A stretch of 12,375 bases of DNA, taken from assembly GCA_035524495.1 (NCBI GenBank), contig DATKOR010000054.1, positions 1-12,375 of the forward strand. Direction: 5' to 3'. Shown here one piece after another: positions 1-7,686 of this stretch. Each line of letters opens with the position of its first letter. The stretch's first letter is position 1. The notes below the pieces were generated by a model. It made no database searches. It had not been told where the DNA came from and was given only the letters and a program-made list of their open reading frames with translations. The translations under genes were made by a program, and so were the position numbers. The stretch is from CAIKZZ01 sp035524495. Lineage in GTDB: Bacteria > Pseudomonadota > Gammaproteobacteria > Steroidobacterales > Steroidobacteraceae.

Positions 1-705
1 GGTCCTCGTAGCGCGTCCCCGACTCGTCCATGTAGCCGGACTGCGCGAGCTCGATCTGCAGCGCATGCACGCCGCTCGCCGGCTGACCGTAGTGGCGCGT
101 GATGTACCCGCCCTTGAAGCGCCCGTCAAGCACGTGGCTGAAGCGGGTCTGCGCGCGCAGAAGCGCGACCAGCGAATCCGAGAGCCGCCGGTCGCAAGAG
201 CGGCCCTCGTTCGTACCGAGGTTGATGTCGGGCAGCCGGCCGGCGAAAAGCCGCGGCACCTCCGAGCGGATCGAGTGCGCATCGAGCAGCACTGCGTAGC
301 CGTGGCGCGCGCGCGCCTCGTCGAGGAGCCGCGCGAGCGCGGCATGGTACGGCGCCCAGTAGCGCTCGCGGCGCGCCGCGATCTCGGCCTGCGAGGGCCC
401 GGCGCCCCGGTAGAGCGGCTCGCCGTCGAAGGTCTGCGACGGGCAGAGCCCGGTCGACACCTGCCCGGGATAGAGGGCCGCGTCGTCCGGCGGGCGGTTG
501 AGGTCGACGACGTAGCGCGACAGCGACGGCTCGAGCCACGCGGCGCCCGCGTCGCGCGCGAACGAGTAGAGCCGCTCGACGTGCCAGTCGGTGTCCGGCA
601 CCGCGAGCGCACGCGCCGTCATCCGCCCGGCGAGATCCGCCGGGACCTGTTGCCCGACGTGCGGCAGGCTGATGACGAGCGGCGTGCGGCCCGGGTGCGC
701 GCTGA

Positions 706-709
<4 letters not shown>
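1..709 (-). CDS. hutG: N-formylglutamate deformylase HutG, 3' end cut by window edge
   Basis: Hydrolyses N-formyl-L-glutamate to L-glutamate and formate, the last step of the five-step histidine degradation pathway in the cytoplasm. I translated 236 residues from the reverse strand; the family is usually about 260-270 residues, so only a short C-terminal piece lies outside the window. Family (PF05013) landmarks are all present: LVISLPHVG (11-19), DTDWHVERLY (39-48), VVDLNRP (67-73), GLCPSQTFDG (87-96), LLDAHSIRSEVP (141-152), GRLPDINLGTNEG (157-169) and KGGYITRHYG (199-208). The start is GTG at 709-707, overlapping the hutU TGA as GTGA; there is no strong Shine-Dalgarno sequence, which fits translational coupling. 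The presence of hutF upstream supports a deformylase rather than a formimidoylglutamase. Neighbouring genes fit this role; I am sure of the family and fairly sure of the substrate. Confidence 0.93.
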
Positions 710-2382
<1,673 letters not shown>

Positions 2383-2390
2383 GGCGCGTT

Positions 2391-2402
2391 CCTCGTACGA
2401 AG
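2391..2402. promoter_or_regulatory. Short palindrome between hutC and hutU (weak candidate operator)
   Basis: The 20-bp gap between the hutC stop and the hutU ATG contains the perfect 8-bp palindrome TCGTACGA (2393-2400), extended to ccTCGTACGAag with one mismatch. Its ends (CC ... AAG) match the outer bases of the stronger palindrome at 4493-4506, so it could be a weak secondary HutC site. It also overlaps the hutU ribosome binding site (GAGG on the minus strand). An 8-bp palindrome is expected often by chance, so this is only a candidate. Confidence 0.2.
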
Positions 2403-3110
2403 CTACAGATCAAAGACGCCGTGCAGCTCGAAGCGGTTGCCGGCGTGGTGCAGGCGGGCGAACGAGGCGCGTTGCCCGCGGCTGAAGGTGGTGCGCTCGA
2501 TGAGCAGCACGACGTCCTCGGCGCCGAGCGCCAGCAGCCGGCGCACGAGCGCGCTCGGCTGCACCGCGCGCACGACGTGCTCGACGCGCTCGAGCGGCGC
2601 GACGTCCATCAGGTACTCGTGGGTCGTGACCGTGCTGAAGTCGACCGACAGGTAGCCGGGCGCGAGCGCCGGGTTCACGTAGCGGTCCTCGACCTGCAGC
2701 GCGACCTCGTTCTCGTAGTGCACGATCACCGAGCGGAACACCTGGCGCGCCGCCGCCCTGAGCGCGAGCCGCTCGCGGATCTCGGCCGGCGGCGAGACGC
2801 GCTCGCTCGAGACGACCTCGGCGCGGTAGGCGTGGCCGCGGGCGCGGATCTCGGCGGCGATGCTGCGGATCTGCAGCGGATGACCCGCGACGCGCAGGTC
2901 GGCGACGAAGGTGCCGAGTCCGGCGACGCGCGACAGCACGCCCGACTGCACGAGTTCGCGGATCGCGCGGTTGGCGGTCATGCGCGAGACCTTCAGCTCG
3001 CGCACGAGCTCGTGCTCGGACTGTACGCGCGCGCCCGGGCCCCACTCGCCCGAGCGGATGCGCCTGAGCACGTGGTCCTTGACCTGCTCGTAAAGCGGCA
3101 GCGAACTCAC
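2403..3110 (-). CDS. hutC: HutC, GntR-family histidine utilisation repressor
   Basis: Transcriptional repressor of hut genes, known in the family to be released from DNA by urocanate. With a GTG start at 3110 the product is 235 residues, close to the usual HutC length of about 240. The winged helix-turn-helix comprises PLYEQVKDHVLRRI (5-18), then VQSEHELVRELKVSRMTANR (29-48), the typical GntR recognition region, and a wing at GVLSRVAGLGTFVAD (57-71). A UTRA ligand-binding domain follows (about 90-230), with the HutC-like SVIVHYENEVALQVEDRYVN run (117-136). A longer open frame continues upstream, but it lies inside hutF; the GTG is preferred because GGAGG sits 7 nt upstream and its last two bases are shared with the hutF stop (GTGA). 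Placing the repressor second in its own operon implies autoregulation. The likely operator is the palindrome in the hutF-hutI gap. Confidence 0.95.
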   Translation of the reverse strand: MSSLPLYEQVKDHVLRRIRSGEWGPGARVQSEHELVRELKVSRMTANRAIRELVQSGVLSRVAGLGTFVADLRVAGHPLQIRSIAAEIRARGHAYRAEVVSSERVSPPAEIRERLALRAAARQVFRSVIVHYENEVALQVEDRYVNPALAPGYLSVDFSTVTTHEYLMDVAPLERVEHVVRAVQPSALVRRLLALGAEDVVLLIERTTFSRGQRASFARLHHAGNRFELHGVFDL

Positions 3111-4483
3111 GTGCGCGCCTCCGCCGTCAGGCGCGCCAGGCTCGCGCGGTAGTCGCGCTCGATCGCCTCGCGCTCGCGATGACGGCCGCGCTCGACGAGC
3201 GGCTCGCCGCCGACCCACAGCGCCGCGATCGCGCCCGGGCGCGGGGCGAAGATCCACGCATCGACGAGCGCCGCCTCGGGGACCCCCGCAAACTCGGCGC
3301 GCTCGGTGTCGATGAGCACGAGGTCGGCGGGCGCCCCGGCGACGAGCCCGGCACCACCGTATCCGAACGCGCGCGCGCCGCCCGCGACCGCGTCGTGCCA
3401 CAGCGACGTCCCGGCGTGCGGCGCGGCGGGACGCGCCGCGAGCACGCGCCGCTCGCGCCACAGGCGCAGGTTGTACTCGGCGGTGCGCAGCTCCTCGCGC
3501 GGGTCGATCGACACGTGGCTGTCGGAGCCGAGCCCGAACACGCCGCCCGCCGCGAGGAACTCATCGAGCGGGAAGCGCCCGTCGCCGAGATTCGCCTCGG
3601 TTGTCGGGCAGAGCCCGACGACCGCGCCCGAGGTCGCGATGCCCCGTAGCTCCGCCGCCGTGACGTGCGTTGCATGCACGAGGCACCAGTGCGGATCGAG
3701 ATAGCCCCCCTCGAGCAGGAACTCGACGGGCCGGCGCCCGTAGGCGGCGACGCACTCGTCGACCTCGCGCGCCTGCTCGGCGACGTGGATGTGCACCGGT
3801 CGGCCGGCGCCCCGGCCGCGCATGGCCGCCGCGACCGCCTGCAGCGCCTCGGGCGGCACCGCGCGCAGGCTGTGCAGCGCAACGCCCGTTCGCTCGCGCG
3901 CGCGCTCCGTGCTCACGAGCCCGTCAACGAGCGCGAGGAAGCTCTCGGTCGTGTGGTGGAAGCGGCGCTGCGCGGGGCCGAGCGGCCGGCGGTCGAAGTT
4001 GCCCTGCTGGTAGAGGCACGGGAGCAGGAGCTGGCGGATGCCGGTCGCGCGCGCGGCGTCCCGGACCGCAGCGGCGAGCGCCGAGGGCGTCGCGTACGGG
4101 CGCCCGTCGACATCGTGGTGCAGGTAGTGGAACTCGGCGACCGCGGTGTAGCCCGATTCGAGCATCTCGAGGTACGCGAACGCCGTGATCGCCGCGACGT
4201 CCTCGGGCGCCAGCCGCCCGACGAAGCGGTACATGACCTCGCGCCAGCCCCAGAACGAGCCGTCGGCACCGGTCGCGACCTCGGCCGAACCCGCCATCGC
4301 GCGCTGAAAGCCGTGGCTGTGCAGGTTCGGCATGCCGGCGAGCGCGAGTCCCGGCCGGTACGGGCCGCCGTCCGCGCCGCCCCCGCGTCGCACCCCTGCG
4401 ATCCGTCCGTCCTCGGCCACTTCGACGATGACCTCGCGGGCGATCCCGTCCGGCAACAGCGCGCGTGCGAAGCGCAGTTCCAC
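3107..4483 (-). CDS. hutF: Formimidoylglutamate deiminase HutF
   Basis: Deiminates N-formimidoyl-L-glutamate to N-formyl-L-glutamate and ammonia, the step that defines the Pseudomonas-type five-step route and feeds HutG. The 458-residue protein is a typical amidohydrolase-superfamily member of normal length. Metal and catalytic landmarks are visible: the HxH pair in MPNLHSHGFQRAMAG (51-65, His55 and His57), HIHVAEQ (231-237, His233 and Glu236), CLVHATHVT (267-275, His270 and His273) and GLGSDSHVSIDP (317-328, Asp321). The start is GTG at 4483 with AGGTG 7 nt upstream; that ribosome binding site overlaps the palindrome at 4493-4506, so HutC binding there should block expression of the whole minus-strand operon. 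It overlaps hutC by 4 bp downstream. Distinguished from the sister enzyme HutI by the HutF-specific region around FWGWREVMYRF (77-87). Confidence 0.96.
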   Translation of the reverse strand: MELRFARALLPDGIAREVIVEVAEDGRIAGVRRGGGADGGPYRPGLALAGMPNLHSHGFQRAMAGSAEVATGADGSFWGWREVMYRFVGRLAPEDVAAITAFAYLEMLESGYTAVAEFHYLHHDVDGRPYATPSALAAAVRDAARATGIRQLLLPCLYQQGNFDRRPLGPAQRRFHHTTESFLALVDGLVSTERARERTGVALHSLRAVPPEALQAVAAAMRGRGAGRPVHIHVAEQAREVDECVAAYGRRPVEFLLEGGYLDPHWCLVHATHVTAAELRGIATSGAVVGLCPTTEANLGDGRFPLDEFLAAGGVFGLGSDSHVSIDPREELRTAEYNLRLWRERRVLAARPAAPHAGTSLWHDAVAGGARAFGYGGAGLVAGAPADLVLIDTERAEFAGVPEAALVDAWIFAPRPGAIAALWVGGEPLVERGRHREREAIERDYRASLARLTAEART

Positions 4484-4492
4484 TGAAGCGCA

Positions 4493-4506
4493 CCTGTATA
4501 TACAAG
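4493..4506. promoter_or_regulatory. Candidate HutC operator in the hutF-hutI divergent promoter
   Basis: The 14-bp sequence CCTGTATATACAAG is an inverted repeat with a single mismatch (4494 against 4505) and a perfect 10-bp core, TGTATATACA. It stands out as AT-rich in a GC-rich window and is the only such palindrome I noticed. It resembles the TGTATA-type operators I recall for HutC in Klebsiella and Pseudomonas. It lies 10 bp upstream of the hutF GTG and 52 bp upstream of the hutI GTG, so one dimer could control both directions. A loose -10 for hutI (GATACT, 4518-4523) lies 17 bp after TGTATA (4495-4500), which would put the palindrome on the -35 position; this promoter call is weak. Confidence 0.7.
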
Positions 4507-4546
4507 TTACGGGGTGCGATACTAGCGCCGGCCGCAGGCTTTGAAC

Positions 4547-4560
4547 AGGGGGCGCGGGTG
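4547..4560 (+). promoter_or_regulatory. Ribosome binding site fixing the hutI GTG start
   Basis: AGGGGG at 4547-4552 stands 5 nt before GTG at 4558. The same frame stays open back to a GTG at 4465, but that stretch runs through the operator and into hutF and does not resemble HutI, so the GTG at 4558 is the better start. Confidence 0.75.
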
Positions 4561-5811
4561 TGGGATGAACTGTGGGTCGACGTTCGGCTCGCGACCGCCG
4601 TGGCGGGCGGCGACGGGTTCGGGCTCATCGAGCGCGGCGCGCTCGGCGTCCTGGGCGACGCCCTCGCCTGGGCGGGGCCGGCCGCGAGCCTGCCTGCTGC
4701 GCCGCAGCAGCTGGCCCGGCGCGTCACGAGCGCCGAGGGCCGGCTCGCGACGCCCGGGCTCATCGACTGCCACACGCACCTGATCTTCGGCGGCGACCGC
4801 GCACTCGATTTTGACTTGCGCGCACAGGGCGAGACCTACGCGGCAATCGCCGCCGCCGGCGGCGGCATCCGCTCGACGGTCGCGCACACGCGCGGCGCAA
4901 GCGCCGCCGCGCTCGCCGAGGCCGCGCTCCCGCGCGCCCGCGCGCTGCTCGCGAGCGGGGTCACGACGCTGGAGGTCAAGTCCGGGTACGGCCTCGACGT
5001 CGCGAGCGAGCTCAAGATGCTCGAGGCCGCGCGCCTCGTCGGCGAGGCGCTCGACGTCGAGGTCGTCCCGACGCTGCTGGCGCTGCACGCGCTCCCCGCC
5101 GAGTTCGCGAACGACCGGGCGGGCTACGTCGATCTCGTCACGCGCGAGCTGATTCCGGCCGCGGCCGCCGCCGGGCTCGCGCGCGCGGTCGACGTCTTCT
5201 GCGAGACGATCGCCTTCACGCGCGAGGAGTGCGCGCGCGCCCTGGCCGCGGCCCGCGCGCACGGGCTCGCGGTCAAGGTGCACGCCGACCAGCTCTCGGA
5301 CGGCGGCGGCGCGGCGCTCGCGGCCGAGTTCGGGGCGCTCTCGGCCGACCACCTCGAGTACACCCCCGAGTCGGGCATCGCGGCGCTCGCGGCGAGCGGG
5401 ACCGTCGCGGCGCTGCTCCCGGGCGCGTTCCTGATGCTCGGCGAGACGCAGCGTCCTCCGGTCGCGGCCCTGCGCCGGTACGGCGTCCCGATGGCGGTCG
5501 CGACCGACCTCAACCCGGGGACTTCGCCGTGCACTTCGCTGCCGCTCGCGCTCGCGCTTGCGCGCGCGCAGTTCGGGCTTTCGGCCGCCGAGGGCCTCGC
5601 GGCCGTCACGCGCGAGGCGGCACGGGCGCTCGGTCTGCTGGAGTCGCGCGGCACGCTCGAGGCCGGCAAGCGCGCCGACTTCTGCCTCTGGGACCTCGCG
5701 CACCCGCGCGAGCTCGGCTACTGGCTCGGCGACGCACGCTGCCACACGGTCGTGCGCGGCGGCCGGCGCCGCGCCGACGCGGGCGGGCCGCGCCCGCTCA
5801 GTGCTCGTTGA
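4558..5811 (+). CDS. hutI: Imidazolonepropionase HutI
   Basis: Hydrolyses 4-imidazolone-5-propionate to N-formimidoyl-L-glutamate, the third step, joining HutU to HutF. The 417-residue product is slightly longer than the usual 405 or so and belongs to the metal-dependent amidohydrolases. Landmarks are TPGLIDCHTHLIFGGDR (65-81, metal ligands His72 and His74), LEVKSGYGL (138-146), KVHADQLSD (240-248, His242), SADHLEYTP (262-270, His265) and ATDLNPGTSP (315-324, Asp317). It is the only hut gene on the plus strand and is divergent from hutF across a 74-bp gap holding the palindrome at 4493-4506, so it is probably co-regulated with the minus-strand operon. Its last 14 bp overlap the end of the convergent peptidase gene, leaving no room for a dedicated terminator. 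Confidence 0.96.
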   Translation: MWDELWVDVRLATAVAGGDGFGLIERGALGVLGDALAWAGPAASLPAAPQQLARRVTSAEGRLATPGLIDCHTHLIFGGDRALDFDLRAQGETYAAIAAAGGGIRSTVAHTRGASAAALAEAALPRARALLASGVTTLEVKSGYGLDVASELKMLEAARLVGEALDVEVVPTLLALHALPAEFANDRAGYVDLVTRELIPAAAAAGLARAVDVFCETIAFTREECARALAAARAHGLAVKVHADQLSDGGGAALAAEFGALSADHLEYTPESGIAALAASGTVAALLPGAFLMLGETQRPPVAALRRYGVPMAVATDLNPGTSPCTSLPLALALARAQFGLSAAEGLAAVTREAARALGLLESRGTLEAGKRADFCLWDLAHPRELGYWLGDARCHTVVRGGRRRADAGGPRPLSAR

Positions 5812-6946
5812 GCCGGTGGTAGCGCTTGAGCAGGGCGCGCAGTTCCTCGTGCGGGATCGCGAGCACGTAGCGCCCGCCCTGCCCCTTCATGTCGCGCGCC
5901 GCGATCAGCGCGTTGACGATCGCCTCCTCGGTCGCCTCGACGGTGCCGAGGAACAGCGGATCGAGTGAGTCGTTGCCGATGAACTCGGCGGTGTTGAGCG
6001 GCCTGTCGTGCACCGCATCGCCGTTCGCGACCGAGAACGCGACGAACAGGTCGCCTGATCCGTTGCCGGCGTAGGAGCCGTTGCGTGCGAGCCCGAGCGA
6101 GGCGCGGCGCGCGATGCGCTTCAGCTGGTTCGGCAGCAGCGGCGCGTCGGTCGCGACCACGATGATGATCGACCCCGTCTCGTTGGCGAGCGTCGGGTCG
6201 GTCCAGACCCGGTGCTGGCGCAGGTGCTGGCCGACCGGGACGCCTGCGATCCGCAGCGTGTCGCGACGGCCGTAGTTCGCCTGCACGAGCACGCCGAGCG
6301 TGTAGCTACGCTCGCCGACCGTCACGCGCCGCGAGCTCGTGCCGATGCCGCCCTTGAACTCGTGGCAGATCATGCCGGTGCCGCCACCGACGTTGCCCTC
6401 GTCGACCGGGCCGCCGCGGGCGCTGTCGAGCGCCGCGAACGCGTGCTCCGGCTTGACGTGAAATCCGTTGATGTCGTTCAGGTACCCGTCGAAGGTCTCG
6501 GCGACGACCGGCAGCGACCACCAGTACCCGCTCGCGTCGGCCTGTCCCTGGCGCACGCGCCAGGCGATTGCCGCGTCGCGCACGACGCCGACGCTGTGGG
6601 TGTTCGTCAGCAGCACCGGGCCCTCGAGCATCCCGGACTCCTCGATCCACGCGGTGCCGGTCATCTCGCCGTTGCCGTTCAGCGCAAACACCGCGGCGAA
6701 GGACGGCTGGTTCGTCGTGTCGCGACCGCGCGGCAGGATCGCGGTGACGCCGGTGCGCACCTGATGCTGCACATCCGATGAGTCGTTGAGCGTCACCTGG
6801 CCGACCGTGACGCCGGCGACGTCGGTGATCGCATTCAACGGCCCCGGGGTCCCGTCGAACGGGATGCCGAGGTCGCGGGCGCGCGGCTCGGCGACCACGC
6901 TCGTTGCGAGTGCGAGCGCGCACGCGCCCAGCCAGAGGTGCTTCAT
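5798..6946 (-). CDS. Secreted P1-family (DmpA-like) peptidase, MEROPS S58
   Basis: Probable aminopeptidase of the DmpA/L-aminopeptidase D-esterase family (MEROPS S58); members cleave N-terminal residues or beta-amino acids after autoproteolysis makes a serine the N-terminal nucleophile. The protein is 382 residues. Residues 1-19 form a signal peptide (basic start, hydrophobic LWLGACALALATSVVA) with a likely cut before Glu20, so it is exported to the periplasm or beyond. The family start RARDLGIPFDGTPGPLNAITDV follows in two parts (22-32 and 33-43). GNVGGGTGM (184-192) and FKGGIGTSSR (197-206) lie mid-protein. The presumed autocleavage site is Gly258-Ser259 in ETGSIIIVVATDAPL (256-270); NGSYAGNGSGDLFVAFS spans 289-305. 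Start ATG 6946 has GGGGAG just upstream and overlaps the rluF stop as ATGA. The substrate cannot be read from sequence, and a link to the hut genes is not implied. Confidence 0.9.
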   Translation of the reverse strand: MKHLWLGACALALATSVVAEPRARDLGIPFDGTPGPLNAITDVAGVTVGQVTLNDSSDVQHQVRTGVTAILPRGRDTTNQPSFAAVFALNGNGEMTGTAWIEESGMLEGPVLLTNTHSVGVVRDAAIAWRVRQGQADASGYWWSLPVVAETFDGYLNDINGFHVKPEHAFAALDSARGGPVDEGNVGGGTGMICHEFKGGIGTSSRRVTVGERSYTLGVLVQANYGRRDTLRIAGVPVGQHLRQHRVWTDPTLANETGSIIIVVATDAPLLPNQLKRIARRASLGLARNGSYAGNGSGDLFVAFSVANGDAVHDRPLNTAEFIGNDSLDPLFLGTVEATEEAIVNALIAARDMKGQGGRYVLAIPHEELRALLKRYHRLNEH

Positions 6947-7686
6947 GACTCTCCCCTCACGGCGCGAGGCCGCTCACGACCAAAGCGCTCGGGCAGCAGC
7001 CCCGCGAGCTCGGCGCGCGTCAGGTTGCGCCAGCGCCCCGGCTCCAGGCCCTCGAGCAGCACGTTGACGAAGCGCACGCGCACGAGGCGGCGCACCGTAT
7101 AGCCGAACACGTCGCACATCCGGCGGATCTGCCGGTTGAGTCCCTGCGTCAGCACGATCCGGAACACGTTCTTGCTGACGCGCGCGACGCTGCACGGCGC
7201 GGTCGTCGTGTCGAGGATCCGCACCCCCGAGGCCATCGCGCCGATGAACTCGTCGGTCAGCGGCCGATCGACCGTCACGAGGTATTCCTTCTCGTGGCGG
7301 TTCTCGGCGCGCAGCAGCAGGTTCACGATGTCGCCGTCGTTCGTGAGCAGGATCAGGCCCTCGGAGTCCTTGTCGAGGCGACCGACCGGAAACACGCGCT
7401 CGCGGTGCGCGACGAAGTCGACGATGTTGTGCGGCACGCGCTGGTCGGTGGTGCACTCGACGCCCACGGGCTTGTTGAGCGCGATGTACACGTGGTGCGT
7501 CGGCTCACCGACCGGCGTGCCATCGACGCACACGGCGTCGTTCGCGCCCACCTTGGTGCCGAGCGTTGCGACCTCGCCGTTGACGGTGACGCGGCCGGCC
7601 GCGATCCACGCATCGGCCTCGCGCCGCGAGCACAGGCCGCGTTCGCTCAGGTACTTGTTGATCCTGAGCGCCGCATCCGAGGTCAA
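6943..7686 (-). CDS. rluF: 23S rRNA pseudouridine synthase RluF, TTG start
   Basis: RsuA/RluB/RluF-type pseudouridine synthase; E. coli RluF makes pseudouridine at 23S U2604 (and a site in tRNA-Tyr). The product is 247 residues: an S4 RNA-binding domain (about 6-50, RINKYLSERGLCSRREAD), then the catalytic domain with IALNKPVGVECTT (68-80), VFPVGRLDKDSEGL (98-111, catalytic Asp105), HEKEYLVTVD (131-140) and GLNRQIRRMCDVFGY (182-196). The wording of GLNRQIRRMC and NIVDFV (87-92) matches RluF better than RluB or RsuA. It lacks the Lys/Pro-rich C-terminal extension of the 290-residue E. coli protein. No ATG or GTG is available near the S4 domain; the TTG at 7686 overlaps the dnaB stop as TTGA and has GAGGG 9 nt upstream, so the start is inferred. 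It ends in an ATGA overlap with the peptidase gene. Confidence 0.9.
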   Translation of the reverse strand: MTSDAALRINKYLSERGLCSRREADAWIAAGRVTVNGEVATLGTKVGANDAVCVDGTPVGEPTHHVYIALNKPVGVECTTDQRVPHNIVDFVAHRERVFPVGRLDKDSEGLILLTNDGDIVNLLLRAENRHEKEYLVTVDRPLTDEFIGAMASGVRILDTTTAPCSVARVSKNVFRIVLTQGLNRQIRRMCDVFGYTVRRLVRVRFVNVLLEGLEPGRWRNLTRAELAGLLPERFGRERPRAVRGES

